This document shows, piece after piece, positions 42,927 to 51,503 of a DNA stretch of 64,000 nucleotides. The stretch spans positions 193,574 to 257,573 of the forward strand of contig NZ_VCHX02000129.1 of the NCBI RefSeq assembly GCF_005768555.2. The letters are read 5' to 3'. The position numbers and the translations under genes are program-made. The first letter of the stretch is position 1; every line of letters starts with the position of its first letter. The notes under the pieces were generated by a model. That model was not told where the DNA came from, ran no database searches, and saw nothing but the letters and a program-made list of their open reading frames with translations. The stretch comes from Streptomyces sporangiiformans (lineage in GTDB: Bacteria > Actinomycetota > Actinomycetes > Streptomycetales > Streptomycetaceae).

Positions 42927-44045
42927 ATGGGTCTCGGTGCCGGCCTTCCAGCCGTGAAGCGTAGGTCCCTCATCCGTACGACCGTGGCGATCGCGGTGGC
43001 CGCCGGTCTGACCCTGTCCGGGGCTTGCGGCGGGGACAGCGAGGGCGGGGGCGGCGACGACAGCCTCACCGTGGGCGTGCTGCTCCCGGGTGGCGGGGCC
43101 TCTCGCTTCGGGCAGTTCGACAGGCCCCTGATCGAGAAGAAGCTGAAGCAGCTGTGTCCGGACTGCCCGGCAGCGACCGTCGGTGCCACGGCTGAGTCGG
43201 CGATCCAGCGGCAGCAGCTCGAGGCCATGATCACCAGGGGAGTGGATGTCCTGATCCTCGCCGCCGTCGACCCCCAGAGGCTGCGCCCGTCGGTCGAGGC
43301 CGCGCACCAGGCCGGTATCCCGGTCGTCGCCTACGACCGGCTCGCGCAAGGCCCGATCTCCGGTTACGTCACCTTCGACGGTGCGGAGGTCGGCAGGCTT
43401 CAGGGCGAGGCACTCCTGAAGGCCATGGGCTCGAAGGCGCAGGGCGGCCAGATCGTCATGATGAACGGCGCCACGACCGATCCCAATGCCGACTGGTTCA
43501 AGCGGGGATCGCTCTCCGTCCTCGAGGGCAAGGTGAAGATCGGCAAGTCGTACGACACCGTCGGATGGCGACCGGAGAACGCCTTCGGCAACATGAACGG
43601 TGCCATCGCCGCCCTTGGCGCGAACAACATCGACGGCGTCCTGGCTGCCAATGACAGCCTCGCCGGCGCCGTGATCTCCGCCCTCAACGCCGCCGAGGTC
43701 AGGCCGCTGCCCCCGATCACCGGCCAGGACGCCGACCTCGCGGCCGTTCGCCGCATCGTCAGTGGCGACCAGTCCATGACCGTCTACAAGCCTTTCAAGC
43801 CCGCGGCCGACGCCGCCGTCGAGATGGCCGTGGCCCTGGGGCGTGGCGAGACGGTCGAGTCCATCGCCACCGGCACCGTCGACAACGCCACCACGAAGGA
43901 CATCCCGGCGGTCCTGCTCCCGTCGGTCTCGGTGACCGTCGGCAACATCGAAGACACCCTGATAAAGGATGGTCTGTACACCGTCGACCAGATCTGCACT
44001 CCGAAGCTCCGATCCGCCTGCGACAAGGCCGGACTCACCCCTTGA
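42927..44045 (+). CDS. Sugar ABC transporter substrate-binding lipoprotein (XylF/ChvE type)
   Basis: 372 residues, periplasmic-binding type I fold. It has a signal with lipobox LSGAC (Cys34). Family blocks seen are QQLEAMITRGVDVLILAAVD, GIPVVAYDRL (typical of XylF) and DGVLAANDSLAGAVISALN. It would bind xylose or a similar aldose. AAGGAA before ATG 42927; GTG 42954 is an alternative. The operon's ATPase gene is lost (next entry), so transport depends on another ATPase or is defunct. Confidence 0.9.
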   Translation: MGLGAGLPAVKRRSLIRTTVAIAVAAGLTLSGACGGDSEGGGGDDSLTVGVLLPGGGASRFGQFDRPLIEKKLKQLCPDCPAATVGATAESAIQRQQLEAMITRGVDVLILAAVDPQRLRPSVEAAHQAGIPVVAYDRLAQGPISGYVTFDGAEVGRLQGEALLKAMGSKAQGGQIVMMNGATTDPNADWFKRGSLSVLEGKVKIGKSYDTVGWRPENAFGNMNGAIAALGANNIDGVLAANDSLAGAVISALNAAEVRPLPPITGQDADLAAVRRIVSGDQSMTVYKPFKPAADAAVEMAVALGRGETVESIATGTVDNATTKDIPAVLLPSVSVTVGNIEDTLIKDGLYTVDQICTPKLRSACDKAGLTP

Positions 44046-44076
44046 GCTTTGCTCGAAGGCGGAAGGAGGTGGCCCC

Positions 44077-44211
44077 GTGCCGGTTCAGCCCCTGCCGGCG
44101 CTGTGCGGCGCGACCGTCCACCAGGACCTCGCGATGTGCGGCAACCTCACCGGCGCGGCGGACCATGCCGCCATCCCCCGCCCGACATGCCCGCAGGAGA
44201 CATGGCCGTGA
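44077..44211 (+). pseudogene. Remnant of the sugar ABC transporter ATPase gene
   Basis: A 44-codon frame with a strong ribosome-binding site (GGAAGGAGGTG, 44062-44072) and GTG start. Residues 12-24, ATVHQDLAMCGNL, match the Q-loop segment that XylG-type ATPases have as roughly ATVYQDLALCDNL. The start of the frame fits an XylG N-terminus. The Walker A region between them and everything after are gone, and the frame ends in unrelated residues. It occupies exactly the position of the ATPase gene between binding protein and permease. Confidence 0.65.
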
Positions 44212-45473
44212 GGGGGAGGCGGACCCGGGCGCGTGCCGTCGATGCTGCGCCCGCCGACGGCCGGCGGCGCGACGGACGCCGGTGGTACTCCGGACGGCTC
44301 AGGGCGTACGTCGGCGCGGTGCGCCACAGACTGTACGAAGGTGAACTCGGCCCGGCCCCGGTCCTGCTCGCTCTCGCCGTGACCTGGATGGTCTTCCAGG
44401 GCCTCAACGACAGCTTCCTCTCGCCGCGCAACCTGTCCGTCCTGAGTGTGGACATCGTCGGGACCGGCATGGTCGCCGTCGGCATCGTCTTCGTGCTGCT
44501 GATCGGCGAGATCGACCTGTCGGTCGGCTCGCTCGCCGGCTTGGCGGGCGCCATGTTCGCCGCGCTGAACGTGAACCTTGGAATGCCGGAATGGCTCGCC
44601 GTGATCACCGCGGTGATCTGCGGTGCGGCCGCCGGGGTCGTCCACGGGTTCTTCTTCGCCAGGATCGGCGTACCCGCGTTCGTCGTCACCCTTGCCGGCC
44701 TGCTGGCCTGGAACGGCCTGACGCTCTACCTGCTGGGACCGGAGACCTCCATCAATTTCAGCGAGGAGGGACTGGTCGCCATGCTGACCAGTCGCTACTT
44801 CAGCACCACCGTCGCCTACGGCCTGGCGGCGCTCGGCACGGCCGCGTACCTCCTCGTCTCCTACCACGACCGCAGGCGCCGCAAGGCCGCCGGGATGCTG
44901 TTCCGGCCGGTGGGCGAGATCTGGGCGCGTACGGCCCTCCTCGGGGTGGTCGCGTTCGCCGCCGTCTACGTGCTGGGCCGGTTCGAAGGGCTGCCGCTGG
45001 CGCTCCTGATCTTCCTCGGAGTCATCGTCGCCTCGGACATCTTCCTGCGCCGTACGCCCTACGGCCGGCAGATCCTCGCACTGGGCGGCGATGTGGAGGC
45101 GGCCCGACGAGCCGGCGTCCGTGTGGCACGCGTGCGGATCTCGATGTTCATGGTGTCGGGGACCCTGGCCGCGGTCGGCGGTCTGTTCGTCGCGTCGCGT
45201 CTCACCTCGGCGAGCCAGGTGCCGGGCTCGGGCATGCTGCTGATCAGCGCCATCGCCGCTGCCGTCATCGGTGGCACCAGCGTGTTCGGCGGACGTGGCT
45301 CGACCTGGTCCGCCCTGCTGGGGGTGCTCATCATCCAGTCGATCGCCTCGGGCATGGCGCTGCTGAGAGTCGAGCCCTCGGTCCAGTTCATGATCACCGG
45401 TGGCGTGCTGCTCACCGCGGTGGCCTTCGACTCGTTGGCGCGGCGCGCCGCGAAGGCGCGCTGGCGGGCCTGA
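44202..45473 (+). CDS. Sugar ABC transporter permease (XylH type)
   Basis: 423 residues, about ten TM helices. Signatures of the ribose/xylose permease family include LIGEIDLSVGSLAGLAGAMF, GVPAFVVTLAGLLAWNG and IGGTSVFGGRGSTW. A basic N-terminus of about 45 residues precedes the first helix. CAGGAGA before ATG 44202; GTG 44208 is an alternative. It overlaps the end of the ATPase remnant. Confidence 0.88.
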   Translation: MAVRGRRTRARAVDAAPADGRRRDGRRWYSGRLRAYVGAVRHRLYEGELGPAPVLLALAVTWMVFQGLNDSFLSPRNLSVLSVDIVGTGMVAVGIVFVLLIGEIDLSVGSLAGLAGAMFAALNVNLGMPEWLAVITAVICGAAAGVVHGFFFARIGVPAFVVTLAGLLAWNGLTLYLLGPETSINFSEEGLVAMLTSRYFSTTVAYGLAALGTAAYLLVSYHDRRRRKAAGMLFRPVGEIWARTALLGVVAFAAVYVLGRFEGLPLALLIFLGVIVASDIFLRRTPYGRQILALGGDVEAARRAGVRVARVRISMFMVSGTLAAVGGLFVASRLTSASQVPGSGMLLISAIAAAVIGGTSVFGGRGSTWSALLGVLIIQSIASGMALLRVEPSVQFMITGGVLLTAVAFDSLARRAAKARWRA

Positions 45474-45502
45474 GGGATGCATGAGCTCGGTGGCGGGAGC
45501 CG

Positions 45503-45568
45503 GACAACACGCTCCGGCTCTGGGACGTCGCGAACCCGTCCGAGCCCGCTCCCATCGGTCAATCGATG
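45503..45568 (+). pseudogene. Fragment of a WD40-repeat gene
   Basis: In one frame the sequence reads DNTLRLWDVANPSEPAPIGQ, a WD40 blade as found in long Streptomyces NTPase/WD40 proteins. It has no start and no following blade and begins 30 bases after the permease stop. It is a relic of a larger gene. Confidence 0.5.
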
Positions 45569-45570
45569 AG

Positions 45571-46085
45571 TCCCAGCGCCAAGACGGGAAATTTCTGGCG
45601 TCAACCCCGGAGAAATGGCACGAGCATCTTCCTCGCCTTTCGTGCGGGCCTCCTTGCGGTCAGTAACGAAGCCCGGGCCTGGTTCTCCGAAGCCCAGGCC
45701 TGGTTCTCCCGTTTCCACTCTTGTGAACAGTGTTGCGTGATTCCGAACACAACTCCCGTCGCAACCGAGCAGTGGACTCCCGCCGCACGAGCAGCCTTGT
45801 TAGGCTCGGTGTCAGCCCGATCGCTGGTGCATCCCCCGTCGCCAGCGATCGGGCCCTTCCATGTCCTGCCAAGAACGCGGAAGCGCTCATTACACGCCGC
45901 GGCGCGGCCGGATTTCACCCTCCGATGGCTGCCGGAAAACATCCGCCATCAAGCATCCAATTGCGAAGGATTTTTCAAAAGGGCGGGTGCATGCGGCTCA
46001 CATCAAGGAAATACACCTTTCAGGTACTGAGCCATTGATCCCTCCCGCACTCGTCAAGACCTCATGTGAGGGCCGTGCCCGGGAG
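45571..46085. other. Gene-poor stretch at the end of the accessory region
   Basis: No gene is supported. It holds a 21-bp direct repeat with one mismatch (45668-45688, 45689-45709; GAAGCCCGGGCCTGGTTCTC) and a terminator-like hairpin at 45815-45854. GC content is lower around 45880-46040 than in the flanks, which is usual for recombined junctions. Confidence 0.5.
45815..45854. terminator. Strong hairpin GCCCGATCGCTGG / CCAGCGATCGGGC
   Basis: A perfect 13-bp stem (45815-45827 with 45842-45854) and 14-base loop. No gene end is close on either strand, so it may be left over from a deleted gene. Confidence 0.6.
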
Positions 46086-46664
46086 TCACCGGAGGCCGGG
46101 TGAGGCCTGTCGCCGTGAGAGGGCCAGTCTGCGTCGCTCTCGGTCGATTTCGGTGACGACGACCGTGACCTCGTCGCCGACCTGGACGACGCCTTCTGGA
46201 GATTCCGAAGGCGTCCCTGTGAGCTCTCGAAGGTGGACCAGGCCCTCGACCCCGTCGGCGACCTGAACGAAGACGCCGAACGGGACGAGCTTGGTGACCT
46301 TGCCCCGCAGTGTCCGGCCCACCGCGATTCCGTCGACGAACGCCTGGAAAGGGTCCGGCTGCGATGCCCGCAGGGACAGTCTGGCCTCTCCGTTCCACGT
46401 GTCGAACTGGAGGAACTCGCAGGAAACGCGCTGTCCGACCTGAACCACGTCCGAGGCTGCTTCCAAGCGCCGCCAGGACAGTTCGGGGATCGTGATGAAG
46501 CCGACGCCGGGGAAGACCGGGTGCTCGGGGCCTTCGTCCAGGGCCACGAACACGCCGAACCGCTCGATCGCCGCGACCGTTCCGGAAAGCATCTCGCCCG
46601 GGCGAAGTGAGCTCAGGAACCTTCGCAGCTCCGCGGACTCCCAGAAAGCCTGACCGTCCGGCAC
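46086..46664 (-). CDS. S1 RNA-binding domain protein
   Basis: 192 residues with two S1 (OB-fold) domains: the first about 23-100 (GTVAAIERFGVFVALDEG), the second about 115-185 (GKVTKLVPFGVFVQVADGVE, GLVHLREL, VVVTEIDRERRRLALS). Probably an RNA- or ribosome-associated protein. GTG 46664 directly follows the galU stop with no gap and no clear ribosome-binding site, so it is presumably translated by coupling to galU. Confidence 0.85.
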   Translation of the reverse strand: MPDGQAFWESAELRRFLSSLRPGEMLSGTVAAIERFGVFVALDEGPEHPVFPGVGFITIPELSWRRLEAASDVVQVGQRVSCEFLQFDTWNGEARLSLRASQPDPFQAFVDGIAVGRTLRGKVTKLVPFGVFVQVADGVEGLVHLRELTGTPSESPEGVVQVGDEVTVVVTEIDRERRRLALSRRQASPGLR

Positions 46665-47591
46665 TCAGGCCGTGCCGTCCGTAGCGGGGGCGTGGCGGTC
46701 GGGGGTGAGTTCGTTGACCAGGCCGCGCAGGAGGGGGCCGTACTCGGGGTGGGCGAGGGCGTGGGCCATCTGGGCCACGAGGTAGTCGGCCGGGTTGCCG
46801 GTGTCGTACCAGCGGCCCTGGATGACCTGCCCGTACACCGCCCGGTCGCGGGCGTAGGCGTTGATGGCGTCGGTCAGATAGATCTCGCCCTCGCGGTGCT
46901 CGTACCAGCGGCGGGTCTGCTCGCGCAGTTCGTCGATGATGCCGGGGGTGATGACGTAGCCGCCGATCGCCGCGTACGGGGACGGCGCGTCGGTCGGCTT
47001 CGGCTTTTCGACGAGGCCGGAGATGCGCAGCTGGCCGTCGCCGAGGTCTTCCTTGACGAGGGGCACGCCGTAGCGCTGGGAGTCGGTGGGGTCCATCGGC
47101 ATCAGGGCCAGCACCGGGCAGCCGGTCTGCTCGTACGCGCGGATCAACTGCTGGGCGCGGGGGACCTCGGCCACGAACACGTCATCGGGCCACAGCACCA
47201 GCACGGGCTCGTCGCCGAAGGAGCGGGCGGCGTTCAGCACCGGCGTGCCGTTGCCGTACGGGCCGTGCTGGTCGAGGTAGGTGATGTGGCCCTTGCGGGC
47301 GAGCTCGGCCACCTCCTCCACCGCGTCCGCGTACGCCGTCTTGCCGTCTTCGCGCAGCTGGGCGACGAGGGCGGGGTTGGGGCGGAAGTGGTCCTGGATC
47401 AGGCTCTTGCCGCCGGAGACGACGATGGTGATGTCGGTGATGCCCGAGTCCACCAGCTCGCGCACGGTGTGCTCGATCACCGGCTTGTCGCCGACCGGGA
47501 GCATCTCCTTCGGGGCTGCCTTGGTCAGGGGCAGCAGACGGGAGCCCAGTCCGGCGGCGGGGATCACGGCCCTGCGGATCGTCGGGGACAT
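46665..47591 (-). CDS. galU: UTP-glucose-1-phosphate uridylyltransferase
   Basis: 308 residues. It makes UDP-glucose for cell-wall and exopolysaccharide synthesis. The nucleotide-binding start is VIPAAGLGSRLLPLTKAAPK, with the substrate loop VGDKPVIEHTV and the catalytic segment LVEKPKPTDAPSPYAAIGGY. Start ATG 47591 fits the family; the upstream open frame is not conserved. Its stop abuts the S1-domain gene. Confidence 0.93.
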   Translation of the reverse strand: MSPTIRRAVIPAAGLGSRLLPLTKAAPKEMLPVGDKPVIEHTVRELVDSGITDITIVVSGGKSLIQDHFRPNPALVAQLREDGKTAYADAVEEVAELARKGHITYLDQHGPYGNGTPVLNAARSFGDEPVLVLWPDDVFVAEVPRAQQLIRAYEQTGCPVLALMPMDPTDSQRYGVPLVKEDLGDGQLRISGLVEKPKPTDAPSPYAAIGGYVITPGIIDELREQTRRWYEHREGEIYLTDAINAYARDRAVYGQVIQGRWYDTGNPADYLVAQMAHALAHPEYGPLLRGLVNELTPDRHAPATDGTA

Positions 47592-47758
47592 GAGGTCTCT
47601 CTCGATCGAGCGGCACACCGCACCGGTCGGCACGGCACACGCCGACGCTACCAACGCACACCCTCGGCCTCGACCCCCTGCGACGCACGGATTCACCGAG
47701 ACGCTCGTCTCACAGGACAAGGTGATCCAGGGACAGGGCGATCCAGGGACAGGGCGGT

Positions 47759-48208
47759 CTAGAGAAACAGACCGAGTGCGTCGTCCAGGGACCAGGCCTG
47801 CCAGCTCATGCCGAAGAACGCAACGGCCGAGATCAGAGCCATCATGAGGTTCTGCCCCTGCTCGGCCCAGTCGTGGATCATCAGCACGAGATAGATCAGG
47901 TTCAGTACGAGTCCGCCGGCGAGGGCGATCGGCGTGAGGAAACCGGCGATGAGACCGAGGCCGAGGGCCAGTTCCGCGTAGGCGACGACGTACGCCATCA
48001 GGCGAGGCCGCGGCCGGACCACGCGGTCGAAGCCGAGCCGCACGAAGGGCCATCGGTGCTTCTCCGCAATGCCTCCTGCCCAGGTGATGCCGCCTCCCGT
48101 GAACCATTGCTTCTTGTCCTTGTGGCGCCAGCTCTCCAGCCACCACAGGCCGAGGCCGATGCGCAGGACCGCGAACCACTCGGCACTGCTGAGCCAAACC
48201 GTCTGCAT
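47759..48208 (-). CDS. DoxX family membrane protein
   Basis: 149 residues, four TM helices (for example YVVAYAELALGLGLIAGFLT and LAGGLVLNLIYLVLMI). DoxX-like proteins are quinone- or redox-linked membrane proteins of unclear function. GGGAGGGAACAGGG sets ATG 48208. Divergent from an amidohydrolase gene; both promoters carry the same TetR-type operator, so they are probably co-regulated. Confidence 0.85.
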   Translation of the reverse strand: MQTVWLSSAEWFAVLRIGLGLWWLESWRHKDKKQWFTGGGITWAGGIAEKHRWPFVRLGFDRVVRPRPRLMAYVVAYAELALGLGLIAGFLTPIALAGGLVLNLIYLVLMIHDWAEQGQNLMMALISAVAFFGMSWQAWSLDDALGLFL

Positions 48209-48227
48209 CCCTGTTCCCTCCCCGAGA

Positions 48228-48246
48228 ATCTGATGGTTCGTCAGTT
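48228..48246. promoter_or_regulatory. TetR-type operator, copy 1 (DoxX side)
   Basis: ATCTGATGGTTCGTCAGTT shares the core CTGATGGNNCGTCAG with copy 2 at 48324-48342. It lies 20 bases upstream of the DoxX start codon. Confidence 0.6.
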
Positions 48247-48323
48247 GAGCGGATGTCGTTCGAGAGCGCAAGAGGTGAAGGGGCCTCTCGCCCTTGCTGT
48301 CGAGGGAGGGGTCCCATAGCCTG

Positions 48324-48342
48324 AATCTGATGGACCGTCAGA
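48324..48342. promoter_or_regulatory. TetR-type operator, copy 2 (amidohydrolase side)
   Basis: ATCTGATGGACCGTCAGAT has perfect 6-bp arms (ATCTGA/TCAGAT). It ends 39 bases before the amidohydrolase start. No TetR-family gene lies in the window, so the regulator is encoded elsewhere. Confidence 0.65.
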
Positions 48343-48381
48343 TGCGTGGTCAGTGAATCGGCAGGCAGCAGGGGGTAAGGC

Positions 48382-49602
48382 GTGGTCAGCATCGAGAGCG
48401 GCACCAAGGATCTGCCCAAGGTCATCAGCGTGGACGATCACGTGATCGAGCCCGCGCACCTCTTCGAGACGTGGCTTCCGGGCAAGTACCGCGACCAGGG
48501 GCCGAAGCCCTTCACCGCCGGTATCGGTGATCTTCAATACGTCGGAGGGAAGTACCGGTTCACCACGGACCCGAACGGCCAGATCACCGACTGGTGGAGG
48601 TACGAGGGCGAGATCTTCCCGTACAAGCGCATCATCGCGGCCGTCGGGTTCTCACGAGACGAGATGACCCTCGACGGCATTACGCGCGAGCAGATGCGGC
48701 GAGGCTGCTGGGACCCAAAGGCCCGCCTGGAGGACATGGACCTCAACCACGTCGAGGCCTCGCTCTGTTTCCCGACGTTCCCGCGGTTCTGTGGACAGAC
48801 CTTCGCGGAGGCCAAGGACAAGGAGGTCGCGCTGGCGTGCGTCCGCGCCTACAACGACTGGATGGTCGAGGAGTGGTGCGGCGACAGCGAAGGGCGGCTC
48901 ATCCCGCTGTGCCTGATCCCCCTGTGGGACGTTGAACTCGCGGTCGCGGAGATCAGGCGCAACGCGGCCCGGGGCGTGCGGGCGGTGACCTTCAGCGAGA
49001 TTCCGACGTATCTGGGGCTCCCGTCGATCCACTCCGGCTACTGGGATCCGTTCTTCGCGGCGTGCCAGGAAACCGGGACCGTGGTCAACATGCACATCGG
49101 GTCGTCGTCGCAGATGCCCGCCGCGTCGCCGGACGCACCGCCGGCCGTCCAGGCGTCACTGAGCTTCAACAACGCCATGGCGTCGATGATGGACTTCCTC
49201 TTCTCCGGGGTGCTGGTGAAGTTCCCCCGCCTCAAACTGGCGTACAGCGAGGGGCAGATGGGCTGGATTCCGTACGCCCTGGAGCGCGCCGACGACGTGT
49301 GGGAGGAGCACCGGGCGTGGGGCGGGGTGAAGGATCTGATCCCCGAGCCGCCCTCGACGTACTACTACCGGCAGATCTTCTGCTGCTTCTTCCGCGACAA
49401 GCACGGCATCGAGGCGATCGAGACCGTGGGCGTGAACAACGCGACGTTCGAGACCGACTATCCGCACGTCGACTCGACGTGGCCGGAAACGAAGAAGGTG
49501 GCGGCGGAGCATGTGGCGGGCCTGTCCGACGACGTGACGTACAAGCTGCTGCGGGGCAATGCCATTCGGATGCTGGAACTGCCCTTTGACCAGGCGGAGT
49601 AG
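48382..49602 (+). CDS. Amidohydrolase_2 family metal-dependent hydrolase/decarboxylase
   Basis: 406 residues. The N-terminal VISVDDHVIEP supplies the Asp-x-His metal motif. Later histidines are in NMHIGSS (about 240), and the catalytic aspartate is in ETDYPHVDSTWP (about 357). This group includes ACMSD-like decarboxylases and hydrolases of aromatic or cyclic compounds, often next to steroid or xenobiotic genes. The operator pair links its expression to the DoxX gene. The substrate is unknown. Confidence 0.85.
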   Translation: MVSIESGTKDLPKVISVDDHVIEPAHLFETWLPGKYRDQGPKPFTAGIGDLQYVGGKYRFTTDPNGQITDWWRYEGEIFPYKRIIAAVGFSRDEMTLDGITREQMRRGCWDPKARLEDMDLNHVEASLCFPTFPRFCGQTFAEAKDKEVALACVRAYNDWMVEEWCGDSEGRLIPLCLIPLWDVELAVAEIRRNAARGVRAVTFSEIPTYLGLPSIHSGYWDPFFAACQETGTVVNMHIGSSSQMPAASPDAPPAVQASLSFNNAMASMMDFLFSGVLVKFPRLKLAYSEGQMGWIPYALERADDVWEEHRAWGGVKDLIPEPPSTYYYRQIFCCFFRDKHGIEAIETVGVNNATFETDYPHVDSTWPETKKVAAEHVAGLSDDVTYKLLRGNAIRMLELPFDQAE

Positions 49603-49688
49603 GCCCCGATCAGGCCGGTGCCCCGACCGGGAAGTGCCCACTCACGCCTGCGGGCGCTCGACCCAGGGGTGAGGTCTGTGGCCGTGCC

Positions 49689-49712
49689 CCGCCCGCCGTG
49701 CCGAGCGGGCGG
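49689..49712. terminator. Hairpin between amidohydrolase and PutP-like genes
   Basis: CCGCCCG (49689-49695) pairs with CGGGCGG (49706-49712) around a 10-base loop, between convergent genes. Confidence 0.55.
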
Positions 49713-49763
49713 AACAGGTCTGCGCCGTTGCGTCAGTCGTAGTCGTAGTCGTGGCCATGGCGG

Positions 49764-51503
49764 TTACGAGCGCCACCAGTTCTGCCCCTGCGGCGCTCCC
49801 TGGGAAGTGCCGTAGCCGGTTGTGCCGGGATCCGTTGTTCCGTAGCCCGTTGCGCCGGGATCCGTTGTTCCGTAACCCGGTGCGCCATAGCCCGGTGCTC
49901 CGTAGCTCGTTGCACCGTGCCCCGTTGTGCCGTACGCCGCCGTACCGTACGCCGACGCGCTCTGGTCTGTGGCGGCGTGCTCGTTCGTGCGGTGTGCCGC
50001 CATGGCGTGCTCCATGCTGCCGGACCAGGTGCGCGCCGGGGGACGTCCGACGTACTTGCCGAAGATCAGTGCCGCCGTGGTGGCGACGAGGACACCGGGC
50101 ACCATCTCGTAGACGCCCGTCTCCAGCGGCCCGAGGAGCGGGTCGATGTCGTCCCACAGGAGCACGGTGAGCGCACCGGCCACCATGCCGGCCATCGCCC
50201 CGCTCGCCGTCATCCGCGGCCAGAACAGCGACAGGAGGATCACCGGGCCGAAGGCCGCGCCGAATCCCGCCCAGGCGTACGCGACGATGTCGAGCACGGC
50301 GCCGCCGCTCAGCGCGATCACATAGGCGACCAGGCCCACGGCCACCACGCTCAGACGTCCGACCAGCAGCAGCGATGTGTCGGAGGCCCGCCGGTTGAGG
50401 AACGCCCGGTAGAAGTCCTCGGCGAGGGACGTGGCCGTGACCAGCAGCTGGCTGTCCACCGTGGATTTGATCGCGGCCAGCACGGCCACCAGCAGGATTC
50501 CCGCGACCCAGGGATCGACCAGCTTTGTGGAGAGTTCGATGAACACCGTTTCCGGGTTCTCGAGCGGCTCGTCGAGCGCGGCGATCCCGGCGAGCCCGAT
50601 GAGCGATGCACCCGACAGCACGACGATCACCCAGGCCACCCCCAGACGGCGGGCCCGCGGTATGTCCCGTGTGCTGCGGATACCCATGAAGCGGGTCAGG
50701 ATGTGGGGCTGACCGAAGTAGCCGAGGCCCCAGGCCAAGAGCGAGATCATCGCGACGGCACCGAGCGGCTGGCCGGCCGTCCACGCGTTGTCGGCGAAGG
50801 ACGCCTCGGTTCCGGGGTCGAGCAGTGCCGGAGTCTTGTCGGTGAGCCCGTCCTGCAGCGCGTCGAAGCCGCCGATGTGCCAGAGACCGATCGCGGGGAG
50901 GGCGACTGCCGCCAGGGCCATCAGCGTGCCCTGTATGGAGTGCGTGAGGCTCACGGCCCGGAAGCCGCCGAGGATGGTGTAGACGACGATCACTACGGCG
51001 AAAACGGTGAGTCCGGACTCGAAGTCGGCACCGAAGATCTCGTTGAAGAGGAGTCCCCCGGCGACCAGGCCGCTGGCCACGTACACGGTGAAGAACACGA
51101 CCGTGACAAGAGCCGAGAGGATCCGGAGCACCCTGGTCCTGTCCTCGAAGCGTTCCTCGAAGTATGCCGACAGGGTCACGGCGTTACCGGCCAGCTCGGT
51201 GTACGTACGCAAGCGAGGTGCGACGAGGCGCCAGTTGAGATACGTGCCGATGATCAGGCCGACGGCGATCCAGGTGGCGCCGACGCCGGTCATGTACACG
51301 GCGCCGGGCAACCCCAGGAACAGCCAACCCGACATGTCGCTGGCTCCGGCGGACAGGGCGGCCACCGGGGCGGTGAGCCTGCGGCCGCCGACCGTGAAGT
51401 CCTCGAAAGTGGTCGTCTCCCCATGCGTCACGACCCCGATCATGACCATCGCGATCAGAAAGACCCCGAAGGTGATCATGACTGGGACGGTCAGGGTGAT
51501 CAT
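49764..51503 (-). CDS. Sodium/solute symporter, PutP-like, with Tyr-Gly repeat tail
   Basis: 579 residues, SSS family. About 13 TM helices span 5-490; the sodium/proline signatures are ALSAGASDMSGWLFLGLPGA and WGLGYFGQPHILTRFMGI. It is probably a sodium:proline symporter. After residue 500 comes a cytoplasmic tail of degenerate YGTT, YGAPG and DPGATG units ending QGQNWW. This tail is not part of the transport fold and is unusual for the family. The DNA encoding it (about 49800-49960) is itself repetitive. Confidence 0.9.
   Translation of the reverse strand: MITLTVPVMITFGVFLIAMVMIGVVTHGETTTFEDFTVGGRRLTAPVAALSAGASDMSGWLFLGLPGAVYMTGVGATWIAVGLIIGTYLNWRLVAPRLRTYTELAGNAVTLSAYFEERFEDRTRVLRILSALVTVVFFTVYVASGLVAGGLLFNEIFGADFESGLTVFAVVIVVYTILGGFRAVSLTHSIQGTLMALAAVALPAIGLWHIGGFDALQDGLTDKTPALLDPGTEASFADNAWTAGQPLGAVAMISLLAWGLGYFGQPHILTRFMGIRSTRDIPRARRLGVAWVIVVLSGASLIGLAGIAALDEPLENPETVFIELSTKLVDPWVAGILLVAVLAAIKSTVDSQLLVTATSLAEDFYRAFLNRRASDTSLLLVGRLSVVAVGLVAYVIALSGGAVLDIVAYAWAGFGAAFGPVILLSLFWPRMTASGAMAGMVAGALTVLLWDDIDPLLGPLETGVYEMVPGVLVATTAALIFGKYVGRPPARTWSGSMEHAMAAHRTNEHAATDQSASAYGTAAYGTTGHGATSYGAPGYGAPGYGTTDPGATGYGTTDPGTTGYGTSQGAPQGQNWWRS
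49800..49960. repeat. Degenerate repeats encoding the symporter tail
   Basis: Units such as GGATCCGTTGTTCCGTA recur (49829 and 49859), with related 15- to 18-base variants around them. They keep the frame and code for YG(T/A)-type repeats. Confidence 0.7.

Noticed and set aside
45566..46030. 154-codon plus-strand frame in the gene-poor stretch
   Set aside because: No ribosome-binding site or domain, and a strong hairpin lies inside it; composition is unlike the neighbouring genes.
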